A stretch of 64,000 nucleotides of DNA, taken from the NCBI RefSeq assembly GCF_003339505.1, contig NZ_QPIW01000027.1:1-64000 (forward strand), written 5' to 3'. Shown here piece after piece: positions 52,889-61,827 of the stretch; position 1 is the first letter of the stretch; every line of letters starts with the position of its first letter. The notes below the pieces were generated by a model, which was not told the DNA's origin, ran no database searches, and saw only the letters and a program-made list of their open reading frames with translations. A program made the position numbers and the translations under genes. The DNA is from Runella aurantiaca. Its GTDB lineage: Bacteria > Bacteroidota > Bacteroidia > Cytophagales > Spirosomataceae.

Positions 52889-53449
52889 ATGACTTACGAC
52901 TTTTTTGCAAACAAAACTGACATTTTAGAAATTCTTGATTTTCTTTTCAATGAAACTGACCTACAGGTTTACGATTTAGGGTCTCCTTTCGGCAAAGAAA
53001 TTTGTGAATACAAAACATTTAAGGAAATATCTTCAAAGTTTGATTTTGGAATAGACCAGTTTGGGACGACATTTCAACTTTGGACACCAAGACATGGAGG
53101 CAAACCAGTTTTTAGAAGAATCGTTCTAGACCCTAAGAGGTGTGATGGACATACCTTTCGTTATGCTACAGAGGGCTGGGGGTTAATCCAATTGTACTTT
53201 GGGGGGCTTAAAAATGAAATACTTAAAAGATCTCATATTGGACACTTTAATGAGAGCAGAGCATTGAAAAATGAAAGTTCAACTACGGTCTATGGCAAGG
53301 TTAGCGATTGGGATTGGCAAGAAATTCAGAGAACATCAAGAAAATTAAAATACCAATTGCAAAACAAAATGGCGATAAGAAAAATTGGAAGCTTTGGTGT
53401 ATTGCCTGGGGCTGACAAGCTTGAAAATCAAGGAATTATATTAAGATAG
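52889..53449 (+). CDS. Unknown 186-aa protein, probably horizontally acquired
   Basis: A 186-aa soluble protein I do not recognise: DILEILDFLFNETDLQVYDLGSPFGKEICEYK near the start, FQLWTPRHGGKPVFRRIVLDPKRCDGHTFRYATEGWGLIQLYFGG in the middle, VYGKVSDWDWQEIQRTSRKLKYQLQNKMAIRKIG toward the end. Ten of about eleven Arg codons are AGA or AGG and the gene is AT-rich, unlike thrS and aroB on either side, which use mainly CGN. This suggests import. An immunity protein or stand-alone accessory gene is a guess. I used ATG 52889; the frame stays open back into thrS. Confidence 0.55.
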   Translation: MTYDFFANKTDILEILDFLFNETDLQVYDLGSPFGKEICEYKTFKEISSKFDFGIDQFGTTFQLWTPRHGGKPVFRRIVLDPKRCDGHTFRYATEGWGLIQLYFGGLKNEILKRSHIGHFNESRALKNESSTTVYGKVSDWDWQEIQRTSRKLKYQLQNKMAIRKIGSFGVLPGADKLENQGIILR

Positions 53450-53674
53450 TGAGGCAACAAACAGGGTGCCCAGCTGGCAATATGGGTTTTGCATCAGAGG
53501 GGCTGAGGTGTAAATTTAAGCACTATAGAATCTAAAGTAATAATATAAAGCTTTGAACTAGGAAACCAGCCCTAACGAAAAGCTCGTAAACGTCAAACGA
53601 AACAAAGCCAAATCTGCTAAGCACGTTATTATCGTAAAAGTTTTACATTTGAATTTCTAATTTAACACGCACGT
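53450..53674. other. Intergenic region between the acquired gene and aroB
   Basis: No gene is seen in 225 nt. It begins with a short palindromic block (TGCCCAGCTGGCA, 53468-53480) and later has CCAGCCCTAACG (53566-53577); arms of this style occur at gene-cassette recombination sites, but these are too imperfect to call. An exact -7 element TACATTTG (53644-53651) probably serves aroB with a leader of about 18 nt. Confidence 0.4.
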
Positions 53675-54703
53675 ATGTCTGTAACCATCGCTCCAATTCA
53701 GGAAGGGCTCGCGGCTTTTTTAGCGACCAAAGAGTATTCAAAATATGTGGTCATTGCCGATGTCAACACCCGTAAACACTGTTATCCTCGCCTAAAACCG
53801 TATTTGCCAAAGCACCATCTCATTGTTGTTCCAGCGGGTGAACAACACAAAAACCTGACCACCTGCGAACAAATATGGGGAGAAATGACGCGCTTGGAAC
53901 TAGACCGCCACGCGGTCGTTTTTAATCTCGGTGGTGGCGTAATCGGCGACATGGGCGGGTTTTGTGCGGCTACCTATAAACGTGGAATTGATTTTGTGCA
54001 GATTCCTACCACCCTGCTTTCTCAGGTGGATGCCAGTGTGGGCGGGAAGCTTGGAATAGACTTTCAGGGATATAAAAACCACTTGGGCGTTTTTACCCAA
54101 CCAAAAAATGTTTTAATCGACGCATCCTTTTTGCAAAGCTTATCGTATATAGAACTAAGGTCTGGATTTGCAGAGATTGTGAAGCATTGTTTGATTGCCG
54201 ATGCGGCTAAGTGGGAAGAAATTCGCAAAAAAGACTTTGAGGAACAGAATTGGCCAGACCTGATTGCACATTCTGTCGAAATCAAGAAAAAAGTAGTGGC
54301 CGAAGATCCAACGGAGAAAGGCTTACGCAAGATTTTGAATTTTGGGCACACCATTGGGCACGCGGTAGAAACTTATTTTCTCAATAAGCCCCCCAAAGAG
54401 CGCCTCCTACACGGAGAAGCCATTGCGGCGGGTATGGTGATGGAGGCCTATGTGGCGTACCGAAAAAAAATGATTGATTTACAAACATTAGAACAGATTG
54501 AGGAGTTTATATTCTCGGTATACGGCAAAGTAGCGTTGCAAATGTCGGATGTGGCTACGGTGATTCAGTTGGCGCAGCAGGATAAAAAGAACAAAGGTGG
54601 GGAGTTGCGTTTTTCATTGTTGACTGGCTTGGGGAGTTGTGGGTTTGATATTAAAGTAACCCCGGGTGAAATTCAGCAGGCTGCCGCGTATTACGTAGGA
54701 TAA
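53675..54703 (+). CDS. aroB: 3-dehydroquinate synthase
   Basis: A 342-aa NAD- and metal-dependent enzyme that converts DAHP to 3-dehydroquinate, step two of the shikimate pathway. Motifs: VVPAGEQHKNLTTCEQIW, NLGGGVIGDMGGFCAATYKRGIDFVQIPTTLLSQVDASVGGK, KNHLGVF, and the metal region ILNFGHTIGHAVE. The length is normal. It is a single gene; no other aro genes are in the window. Confidence 0.96.
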   Translation: MSVTIAPIQEGLAAFLATKEYSKYVVIADVNTRKHCYPRLKPYLPKHHLIVVPAGEQHKNLTTCEQIWGEMTRLELDRHAVVFNLGGGVIGDMGGFCAATYKRGIDFVQIPTTLLSQVDASVGGKLGIDFQGYKNHLGVFTQPKNVLIDASFLQSLSYIELRSGFAEIVKHCLIADAAKWEEIRKKDFEEQNWPDLIAHSVEIKKKVVAEDPTEKGLRKILNFGHTIGHAVETYFLNKPPKERLLHGEAIAAGMVMEAYVAYRKKMIDLQTLEQIEEFIFSVYGKVALQMSDVATVIQLAQQDKKNKGGELRFSLLTGLGSCGFDIKVTPGEIQQAAAYYVG

Positions 54704-54804
54704 TTTATAATCGCTAAGATTTACAATAAATAATTTGCTTTTGTAGAAAATTTCGTATTTTTATCCAATCAAAACTGGTATAACACCAAACTCTAACATC
54801 CATC

Positions 54805-55374
54805 ATGAAGCTTGCTAAACTTTTACCTTTTGTGTGCGTCGTTGTGTGGGCGGCGGGTTGCAATACCAATCGTCGGATTTTTGTGGAGCACGATTACAGT
54901 TATGAAACTAACTTTAAAGCCTACAGCACATACGCCTTTTTGGAATGTGAACGTGATACGGGTAACGTATGTACTGAAGTATACAATGCCATCCACCGAC
55001 AAATGCAGGCACGTGGCTATCGCCTCAGCACAAGCAAGCCCACGCTTCTGGTAAACTACGGAATTTTCTACGACAACTTACGCTATCAGGGATACATGCA
55101 GCCCGTCATCAAAAACTGGGTTGATACCGAAGATGACTCCTTTAAATACGAGCCGATTCGCTACTCTTTGGACAAGGGAACGATTATTATTTCGCTGATA
55201 GACGCTGATACCGATCAGGTAGTTTGGAGAGGTTATGCCGCGGGTATTTTCAAAAATCCCAATGCTGCCAACAGCTACTATCGAAATGTGGTTCGGTCTA
55301 TTTTTGATCAATATCCGCTCTTTGCTTCTGGCTATGACCCCCGTGGTGGCGGTCCTCAAGAAAGCGGAAGATAA
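54805..55374 (+). CDS. DUF4136 lipoprotein
   Basis: A 189-aa protein with lipobox WAAGC (Cys19) and one DUF4136 domain: VEHDYSYETNFKAYSTYAFLE, AIHRQMQARGYRLSTSKPTLLVNYGIFYDN, GTIIISLIDADTDQVVWRGYAAGIFKN. The domain is common in outer-membrane-associated lipoproteins of Bacteroidota and proteobacteria; function is unknown. It ends in a Gly-rich tail. Confidence 0.85.
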   Translation: MKLAKLLPFVCVVVWAAGCNTNRRIFVEHDYSYETNFKAYSTYAFLECERDTGNVCTEVYNAIHRQMQARGYRLSTSKPTLLVNYGIFYDNLRYQGYMQPVIKNWVDTEDDSFKYEPIRYSLDKGTIIISLIDADTDQVVWRGYAAGIFKNPNAANSYYRNVVRSIFDQYPLFASGYDPRGGGPQESGR

Positions 55375-55406
55375 AAATTATATCCCCATATTCATTTAAA
55401 AATAGT

Positions 55407-55450
55407 AATTCCCTGTGCTGATTTTACCAAAATCAACGCAGGGAATTTTT
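55407..55450. terminator. Terminator between the DUF4136 and GroES-like genes
   Basis: AATTCCCTG (55407-55415) pairs with 55438-55446 and TGATTTT pairs with AAAATCA inside, leaving a 3-nt internal mismatch on each arm; seven T residues follow. It serves the DUF4136 gene and possibly the convergent GroES-like gene. Confidence 0.75.
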
Positions 55451-55463
55451 TTATTGTCCCAGT

Positions 55464-55844
55464 CTAATGGAACAAATCTTCGATGCGTTCGAGCATCAGG
55501 ATGGCTGATTGAGGAACGATGACGTATTTCTCGTCTCCGTACATGACGTCGATGGCGTTACGTTGCAGGTAAATGGCCACATCGCCTTCCTGCGCTTGCA
55601 GCGGCATGTATTTTACCTTTTCCTCGGTTTCTTTCCAAGGCTCGTCTTCGGTAGGGGCAGGAATCGGAAAACCGGGTCCTACTTTAATGACATACCCAGT
55701 CTGTACTTGTTCTTTTTCGGTAACGGTAGGAGGGAGATACAACCCCGTTGGCGTTTGGTCTACGGGATTTTTGGGTTTAATCAGAACGCGGTCGCCTACC
55801 ACGATGAGGCGTTTAAGCTTATTGTCGGAGGTTACTTCTAACAT
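55464..55844 (-). CDS. GroES-like (Cpn10 fold) protein, stand-alone
   Basis: A 126-aa protein with the Cpn10 fold: LKRLIVVGDRVLIKPKNPVDQTPTGLYLPPTVTEKEQVQTGYVIKVGPG, where PVDQTPTGLYLPP occupies the place of the GroEL-binding mobile loop, and a C-terminal YVIVPQSAILMLERI. It is longer than ordinary GroES (about 95 aa), with an insert IPAPTEDEPWKETEEKVKYMPLQAQEGD. No groEL gene is adjacent, so it is more likely a paralogue than the main co-chaperonin. Confidence 0.8.
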   Translation of the reverse strand: MLEVTSDNKLKRLIVVGDRVLIKPKNPVDQTPTGLYLPPTVTEKEQVQTGYVIKVGPGFPIPAPTEDEPWKETEEKVKYMPLQAQEGDVAIYLQRNAIDVMYGDEKYVIVPQSAILMLERIEDLFH

Positions 55845-55920
55845 GTTTTAAATGATTACTGATGATAAACCTTAGGGTTCGCCATCCTTTAACGCAAACT
55901 TTTGAAAAAAAGTTGATGAA

Positions 55921-56469
55921 TTAAAGAATCACTTTCCGACGGAAAGGGGGCTGACTGAGTACATAGGCCGCGTTTTCATCACCGAGTTCTACAGCTTTGG
56001 ACAGGTCTTTTTCGGCTTGCGAAAGCTGATGCAATTTCAGACGGGCAAGGGCCCGCCAACGGAGGGCTTGCGGTTCTTCCCCGCGCGAAAACCAAACGGC
56101 TTTATCGAACGACAGAAAAGCGGTTTCGTATTCCGATAACTGGTAATGGGCCATTCCTTTTTGCAAATGCACTTCTGACAGCGTATTATCAAAACTCAGG
56201 GCTTCGGCAAAATCGTAGAGGGCAGAGTAGATATTTTGTTCTTTGAGGTTACATTGACCGCGATAGGCGTAAGCGATGGCTGATTTGCGGTACTCCTTAA
56301 TTTTTTGGTTAAAATAATCGTGTGCTTTGGTATATTCTCCGTTGTTGAATAATTCAATACCTTCGGCTAAACGTTTTCGTTCTTTTTCGGCAGGCGTATC
56401 GTGGTCGGTAAGATAATACCGAAGTACGAGGTAAGGAATCAGTAAAAAAATCAGCAAAAACGTTTCCAC
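55921..56469 (-). CDS. TPR-repeat protein with N-terminal membrane helix
   Basis: A 182-aa protein starting at GTG, with one hydrophobic helix (ETFLLIFLLIPYLVLRYYL, 2-20) followed by about four TPR units: GIELFNNGEYTKAHDYFNQKIKEY, AYAYRGQCNLKEQNIYSALYDFAEALSFD, VHLQKGMAHYQLSEYETAFLSFDKAVWF, and ARLKLHQLSQAEKDLSKAVEL. It is probably membrane-bound with the repeats in the cytoplasm. Function unknown. Confidence 0.8.
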   Translation of the reverse strand: METFLLIFLLIPYLVLRYYLTDHDTPAEKERKRLAEGIELFNNGEYTKAHDYFNQKIKEYRKSAIAYAYRGQCNLKEQNIYSALYDFAEALSFDNTLSEVHLQKGMAHYQLSEYETAFLSFDKAVWFSRGEEPQALRWRALARLKLHQLSQAEKDLSKAVELGDENAAYVLSQPPFRRKVIL

Positions 56470-56635
56470 GATGTTTGGGCGGTAATCGGTGGTAGCTAAA
56501 GTTACAATTTCATAACGTTTTGAATATGACTTTGGTTACAGGTTTCGACGAATTTTGTGAAATTAGGCAGATTTTATGGTAATTTTGGGCATCGTACCTA
56601 CGTAATAACATTTACCGATTTACTGTCCAAAAATC

Positions 56636-57823
56636 ATGAGTACTACTTTATCAACATCAACTCGACAAACCGATTTTTATCAACTAGATGATTTGCTGAC
56701 CGAAGAGCACAAGATGGTTCGGGATGCGGTTCAGCAAATGATTAACCGCGATGTGCGGCCCATCATCGAAGAGTATGCCCAGAAGGCGGAGTTTCCTGCG
56801 CATTTGATTCAAAAGTTTGCTGAAATCGGTGCCTTTGGCCCAACCCTGCCGATTGAATACGGCGGCGGCGGACTTGATTATATTTCGTATGGTTTAATGA
56901 CGCAAGAAATCGAACGCTGTGATTCGGGGATGCGCTCAACCGTGTCGGTGCAAAGTTCGCTCGTGATGTGGCCAATTTATGCCTACGGCTCCGAAGAACA
57001 GCGCCAGAAATACCTGCCCAAATTGGCCTCTGGAGAAATGGTGGGTTGTTTTGGCCTGACCGAACCCAATCATGGATCAAATCCGGGAGGAATGTTGACC
57101 TCCTTTAAAGAGGCAGGCGACCACCTGGTGCTGAATGGCTCAAAATTATGGATAACTAACTCGCCCGTGGCCGATATTGCGGTAGTATGGGCCAAAAATG
57201 AACAGGGACGGATTCGCGGATTGATTGTGGAAAAGGGAATGGAAGGCTTCTCGGCGCCCGAAATTCATAATAAATGGTCGCTTCGGGCGAGTGTTACGGG
57301 AGAACTGGTATTTGATAATGTGAAGGTACCTAAAGAAAATATTTTGCCCAACATCGAAGGCTTACGCGGGCCACTCGGCTGCCTCGACAATGCCCGCTAC
57401 GGCATCGCATGGGGCGCGATTGGCGCGGCCATTGACTGCTACGAAACGGCATTAAAGTATTCGTTGGAACGTGAACAATTTGGCCGACCCATTGCAGGGT
57501 TTCAATTGCAACAGAAGAAATTGGCCGAAATGTTGACCGAAATCACCAAAGCGCAACTATTGACTTGGCGACTAGGAACCCTCAAAAACGACGGGAAAGC
57601 CACCACCGCCCAGATTTCAATGGCAAAACGCAACAATGTCGACATGGCACTGCACATTGCGCGCGAAGCCCGGCAAATGCTCGGGGGAATGGGCATCACG
57701 GGCGACTATCCCATTATGCGTCACATGATGAACCTTGAGTCAGTCATTACCTACGAAGGTACGCACGATATACATTTGTTGATTTTAGGGCACGAAATTA
57801 CGGGGATTCAAGCCTTTAAATAA
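56636..57823 (+). CDS. gcdH: Glutaryl-CoA dehydrogenase-type acyl-CoA dehydrogenase
   Basis: A 395-aa FAD enzyme. It follows glutaryl-CoA dehydrogenase closely: GMRSTVSVQSSLVMWPIYAYGSEEQRQKYLPKLASGEMVGCFGLTEPNHGSNPGG, then RQMLGGMGITGDYPIMRHMMNLESVITYEGTHDIHLLILGHEITGIQAF, with catalytic Glu374 in YEGTHD. It would convert glutaryl-CoA to crotonyl-CoA in lysine and tryptophan breakdown, passing electrons to ETF. No other genes of that route are in the window, so a broader acyl-CoA role cannot be excluded. Confidence 0.88.
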   Translation: MSTTLSTSTRQTDFYQLDDLLTEEHKMVRDAVQQMINRDVRPIIEEYAQKAEFPAHLIQKFAEIGAFGPTLPIEYGGGGLDYISYGLMTQEIERCDSGMRSTVSVQSSLVMWPIYAYGSEEQRQKYLPKLASGEMVGCFGLTEPNHGSNPGGMLTSFKEAGDHLVLNGSKLWITNSPVADIAVVWAKNEQGRIRGLIVEKGMEGFSAPEIHNKWSLRASVTGELVFDNVKVPKENILPNIEGLRGPLGCLDNARYGIAWGAIGAAIDCYETALKYSLEREQFGRPIAGFQLQQKKLAEMLTEITKAQLLTWRLGTLKNDGKATTAQISMAKRNNVDMALHIAREARQMLGGMGITGDYPIMRHMMNLESVITYEGTHDIHLLILGHEITGIQAFK

Positions 57824-57886
57824 GGCACCAAAATAAATTAGAACATTAGTCATGATTGGCAATGTGTTGCCGTTTAAACCCACTTT

Positions 57887-59548
57887 ATGCGTTGGAATAA
57901 TAAGTATTTGCCCTTTTTAGGACTCATTGTGGTCTATATTATCGGAGCCGTAAAAATTGATATTATGGATATTGATGCGGCCCAATATGCCTCCATTGGC
58001 CGCGAAATGGCCGATAATGGTCAGTTTTTGGAAGTTCAATTTCGGGGTAAAGATTATTATCTGGACAAGCCGCCGTTGCTTTTTTGGCTTTCGGCCCTTG
58101 TGTTTAAAATAATAGGTATCTCAAATTTTTCTTACCGGCTGATTCCGATTCTGTCCACGCTACTGGGAATGTACGCCCTGTATCGGTTTTGTAAATTGTA
58201 CTATTCGGAGCGAACGGCTTACATCGCCGCCTTGGTGATGGGAAGCTGTCAGGCATTCTTTCTGATGAACCATGATGTACGCTGCGATACGTTGCTCACC
58301 AACTGCGTTATGGTTTCTATCTGGCAAGTAGCTGAATACGTTAAAAGTCGAAATTGGAAACACTTCGTGACTGGTTTTGTCTTTGCTGGACTAGCGATGT
58401 TGGCCAAAGGGCCCATCAGTTTGATTGTGATTGGAGCCGCTTTTTTCGTTGATTTTGCCTTAAAACGCCAGTGGAAACAGCTTTTTGATTGGCGCTGGCT
58501 GTTGGGTCTACCTGTCATCGGATTGGTTTTGCTGCCGTATTGTGTCGGGCTTTATCGTCAGTATGGTTCAGATGGACTTTATTTCTATTTTTGGGAACAA
58601 AGTTTTGGACGGATTACGGGCGAGAGTGAATGGGACAATAGCCCGGGTCTTTTTTTTCAATCGCATAATTTTCTGTGGAGTTTTTTGCCTTGGGTTCTGG
58701 CATTTATACCCGGCCTTGTGACGAGGGTGCGGGACATCATCAAGCAACGATTTTTGCTTCCTGTGGCCGACGAAGCGATTTCGGTAGGAGGTTTCATCTT
58801 GCCATTTATGGCGCTCTCAACGGCTCAATACCAATTGCCGCATTATACATTTGTGGTATTCCCGTTGGCGGCAGTATTGACCGCTCGTTTTTTGGATAAA
58901 CTCATTGAGCATCCCGAAGCCTCGTCTTTTCGCTGGACCCGCATTGGTTTAATCGTTACTTCGTGTGTGATGCTAATTGCCATCGTTGGGCTTTGTTTCT
59001 GGGCGTTTCCGTTGCAAAATATCCCTTTATTGATTGTCGCGATTTTGCTTGCGGTGCTGATTGTGCGTTTATACAATGGTAAGCGGCCCGGTTTTTCTCA
59101 ATTGGTTTTTGCTCCTTTTCTGACGGGTCTTGGCATCAATCTACTGATGAACGCGCATTTTTATCCAAGTTTATTGAAATATCAGGCGGGTTCAGTGATA
59201 GGGCAGAAAGTAGCAGAAGATTACTCTGCAAGTGTTGCGGACTTTTATATTTATGAATTGGCGCCGGTCGATGAATACAATATTTTTCACAGCGCCTTGG
59301 ATTATTATACCCAACGTACTACGCCCGTTTTGCGCTCACTTAACGAAGTAAAACAGCATTTTAAGCCCAAAAGTACCCTTATTTACACCGATGAGCAGGG
59401 ATTGAAATCGCTAAATACGGCAGGACTTCGGTATAAGGAAGTGCACAAGGTTCAGAATTTTCACGTAACGGGCCTAACATTGCCTTTCTTGAATCCTGCC
59501 CTACGCGCCACCGAAACTCACCCTCGGTATTTGTTGATGGCCGATTGA
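57887..59548 (+). CDS. GT39/ArnT-like membrane glycosyltransferase
   Basis: A 553-aa polytopic enzyme of the dolichyl-phosphate-mannose-protein mannosyltransferase (GT39, GT-C) type. The first extracytoplasmic loop has the acidic pair in DIMDIDAAQYASIGREM (about 25-41) with KDYYLDKPPLLFWL after it, followed by about twelve helices including AMLAKGPISLIVIGAAFF, and a C-terminal soluble domain (about 430-553). It transfers a sugar from a polyprenyl-phosphate donor to lipid A, protein or another acceptor. A 63-nt gap follows gcdH; the two are not functionally related as far as I can tell. Confidence 0.85.
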   Translation: MRWNNKYLPFLGLIVVYIIGAVKIDIMDIDAAQYASIGREMADNGQFLEVQFRGKDYYLDKPPLLFWLSALVFKIIGISNFSYRLIPILSTLLGMYALYRFCKLYYSERTAYIAALVMGSCQAFFLMNHDVRCDTLLTNCVMVSIWQVAEYVKSRNWKHFVTGFVFAGLAMLAKGPISLIVIGAAFFVDFALKRQWKQLFDWRWLLGLPVIGLVLLPYCVGLYRQYGSDGLYFYFWEQSFGRITGESEWDNSPGLFFQSHNFLWSFLPWVLAFIPGLVTRVRDIIKQRFLLPVADEAISVGGFILPFMALSTAQYQLPHYTFVVFPLAAVLTARFLDKLIEHPEASSFRWTRIGLIVTSCVMLIAIVGLCFWAFPLQNIPLLIVAILLAVLIVRLYNGKRPGFSQLVFAPFLTGLGINLLMNAHFYPSLLKYQAGSVIGQKVAEDYSASVADFYIYELAPVDEYNIFHSALDYYTQRTTPVLRSLNEVKQHFKPKSTLIYTDEQGLKSLNTAGLRYKEVHKVQNFHVTGLTLPFLNPALRATETHPRYLLMAD

Positions 59549-59579
59549 AAAAGAAGCTACCGTATTATATAAACATGCA

Positions 59580-59618
59580 ATGAAGCAGTCTCTTAATTTG
59601 AGGGACTGCTTCATTGTT
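59580..59618. terminator. Bidirectional terminator between GT39 and Nudix genes
   Basis: ATGAAGCAGTC (59580-59590) is exactly complementary to 59604-59614, 11 bp with a 13-nt loop, between two convergent genes. Confidence 0.75.
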
Positions 59619-60071
59619 TTAGCGAATAAAAACCTGACCTGTTTGACTCAGAGCATCACGCAACCAGTGCGGATTCATCATGGCAAGGTTATCGGGAAGT
59701 TGATCGGTTTTGAAAAATTGGAGTTCTAGCGTCTCTTCTTTTGAAAAGTCTTTACTTATCATTCCTGTCAATTGGGCCTCAAAGTAAGTAGTCACGTATT
59801 GAACCGACTTGTCGGGATAATGATACGTTTGTGAAGCGGGAGCTGAATAAACTCCAATCAAGCGTTTGATGTGCGCTTGTGTATTTGTTTCTTCCCATAT
59901 TTCTCGAACAATGGCACCTACGACTGTTTCGCCAAATTCAACATGCCCAGATATAACACCCCATTGGTCTACATCTCTTCGCCTTTGAAGCAGAATCTCT
60001 CCCTGCTCGTTAAATATAGCGGCTGCCACGGCAGGAAATAGGGTTTGGTTTTTTTTAACGGTTGGATTCAT
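59619..60071 (-). CDS. Nudix hydrolase
   Basis: A 150-aa Nudix protein. The Nudix box is GHVEFGETVVGAIVREIWEE (42-61): Gly42, Glu48, Arg56-Glu57 and Glu60-Glu61 fit GX5EX7REUXEEXGU, with Asn63 in place of the last Gly. The N-terminal LFPAVAAAIFNEQGEILLQRR and QYVTTYFEAQLTG fit the fold. It hydrolyses a nucleoside-diphosphate-linked compound; the exact substrate is unknown. Confidence 0.9.
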   Translation of the reverse strand: MNPTVKKNQTLFPAVAAAIFNEQGEILLQRRRDVDQWGVISGHVEFGETVVGAIVREIWEETNTQAHIKRLIGVYSAPASQTYHYPDKSVQYVTTYFEAQLTGMISKDFSKEETLELQFFKTDQLPDNLAMMNPHWLRDALSQTGQVFIR

Positions 60072-60340
60072 AACATGTTTTTTGAAAATTGAACGTTAAA
60101 TAATGGGTTTGGATATATTTCACAAAAGTGGGAATAGTGTCAAATCTCTCAGGTATTTCCCCAAAAGACCCCAATTCGGTTTCCAAAGCGCAGCTTAACC
60201 CTACCCCGGCACGAAGTTTTACCACTTTTAAAAGAAAGCTATTGAGCTGGTTCTATCGGTTCAAAAATAACCCATTGGACAAAAGAGATTTCCTGATTTC
60301 AACAATGCCTTTTTGCATAAAAGTAAATTATTTATTTAAT

Positions 60341-60772
60341 ATGAAAACATTAAGCATTTTATATCCACTCATAATCAGTGTTTTAGTTGCTTGCACAACC
60401 CAAGGGAATGAAGGGTTTGAGATGACTTCAAACTGTTACATGTATGCCAACAAAAAAGATACCATTCAGATGAACCTGCTTTGCCTAGGAACCAAAGTAA
60501 GTGGTGATTTGACCTATAAATTGTATGAAAAAGACCTCAACCAAGGCACCATTGAGGGGGAGGTAAGGGGAGATACCCTACTCGTTAATTATACCTTTAA
60601 TTCAGAAGGCACCAGCTCAATTCGGCAAGTGGTATTTCTCAAACAAGGAGATAATTGGGTGGAAGGCTACGGGGATGTAGAAGTAACTGATGAAAAAGTG
60701 AACTTTAAAAACCCAAAAGCGTTAAATTTTAATAGTACCTTAATTTTAAAAAAAGCAACTTGCGGGAAATAA
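60341..60772 (+). CDS. Small lipoprotein, unknown
   Basis: A 143-aa protein beginning MKTLSILYPLIISVLVACTTQ, a lipoprotein signal with Cys18. The mature part has beta-strand-like repeats: TIQMNLLCLGTKVSGDLTYKLYEKDLNQGTIEGEVRGDTLLVNYTFNSEGTSS. I know no family name. The start ATG 60341 was chosen for its signal; the frame opens 71 codons earlier without one. Its end overlaps no downstream start of note; the outer-membrane protein gene follows after 110 nt. Confidence 0.65.
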   Translation: MKTLSILYPLIISVLVACTTQGNEGFEMTSNCYMYANKKDTIQMNLLCLGTKVSGDLTYKLYEKDLNQGTIEGEVRGDTLLVNYTFNSEGTSSIRQVVFLKQGDNWVEGYGDVEVTDEKVNFKNPKALNFNSTLILKKATCGK

Positions 60773-60882
60773 TAAAGTGGCTTTTCTTAAGTACCTTCGT
60801 CAAAAGAAAAAGTCGTTTTAAGTGCGTATTGGCACAATTAACGCAAAAGGCTATCGTTGAATTACAAAATTTTACATCAAGT

Positions 60883-61608
60883 ATGGTTCGTTTTTGGGGA
60901 TTAATGATTGTAATATCAGGGTTGGCGATGGGGGTTGCTCAGGCGCAGGATTATGACCGATTTTCGATAAATATTGCGGGGGGCAAAAGCCTTTCCGTGC
61001 GAGAGTTGGCCACCAAAGTTTTTGGTAGAACAAGAGGAGGTGAGCTTGCCGACGATGGCATCGGCGCTCAGATAGTGTTGGCGTATTATCCCACCCGCCG
61101 ATTGGGGTTGGCAACCCGTTTTTCATACAACCAAAACCGAACCCGCGAGGAAGGAATTAAATTGATTGCTTCGACTAACTATGGGGTAGAAAATCCCGTG
61201 GTTGAATCTACCGAAGGTTGGAATGCCATGAGTGCCATGATTGGCCCTTCTCTGCGATTGGGGGGGCGAAGACTGGGCTTGGAAGGACGCTTGTTGGTCG
61301 GTTATGCCGTGGTCAACAGCCCAATGTTTGTGACGACGGGTTCCTACCAAAAATACAATATAACGGTAAGCACCCAAACGCAGAACTCAGCTGATTGGGC
61401 CTATGGAGCGGGGGCAACGCTAAATATTGGCCTCATTGGCGGCCTTTCTATGGTGGTCAATACCGATGCCACTTTAATCAGCACAACTTTTAGAAACGTT
61501 AGTAATCAAATCACGACGGCGGGCTTTCCTACTGTGAATCAGCTTGTTGATATTGAGCAGCACGTGGGCGTTCTCAATGTGACGGGAGGACTGCGATTTG
61601 CTTTCTGA
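60883..61608 (+). CDS. Outer-membrane beta-barrel protein
   Basis: A 241-aa protein with a signal peptide (MVRFWGLMIVISGLAMGVAQA) and about eight amphipathic strands typical of small porin-like barrels: QIVLAYYPTRRLGLATRFSYNQN, SAMIGPSLRLGGRRLGLEGRLLVGYAVV, DWAYGAGATLNIGLIGGLSMVVNTDATLIS, and the terminal strand VLNVTGGLRFAF with the C-terminal Phe. It is located in the outer membrane; ligand unknown. The start ATG 60883 begins the signal peptide; the upstream open frame overlaps the preceding lipoprotein. Confidence 0.75.
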   Translation: MVRFWGLMIVISGLAMGVAQAQDYDRFSINIAGGKSLSVRELATKVFGRTRGGELADDGIGAQIVLAYYPTRRLGLATRFSYNQNRTREEGIKLIASTNYGVENPVVESTEGWNAMSAMIGPSLRLGGRRLGLEGRLLVGYAVVNSPMFVTTGSYQKYNITVSTQTQNSADWAYGAGATLNIGLIGGLSMVVNTDATLISTTFRNVSNQITTAGFPTVNQLVDIEQHVGVLNVTGGLRFAF

Positions 61609-61649
61609 TTTTTAAATCTTTTTTGTTTTACATTTGTTATAACTAAAGA

Positions 61650-61682
61650 GCCGATGAGAGAAAACCCCTCGTCGGCCTTTTG
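61650..61682 (+). terminator. Intrinsic terminator after the outer-membrane protein gene
   Basis: GCCGATGAG (61650-61658) pairs with CTCGTCGGC (61668-61676) over 9 bp with one G-U pair, followed by CTTTT. It separates the outer-membrane protein gene from mfd. Confidence 0.6.
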
Positions 61683-61827
61683 CTGTTTGATGGTGTTTGT
61701 CTATTTGATAGAAATCACAAGCATCGTTTGCGGTGAAAAAGTATCTTATCTGATTGAGAATTAGTAATATAAAGTTGCCACTTAACAATTAACCGCGCGG
61801 CTCAACCCTTCGCGCTTCAGTACATAA

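Noticed and set aside
53450-53577. Integron-type attC site after the acquired gene
   Set aside because: The palindromic blocks suggest it, but the core sites do not match the attC consensus and no integrase or second cassette is present.
60128-60340. 71-codon extension of the small lipoprotein gene
   Set aside because: A clear lipoprotein signal peptide begins at 60341, and the extension has no such features.
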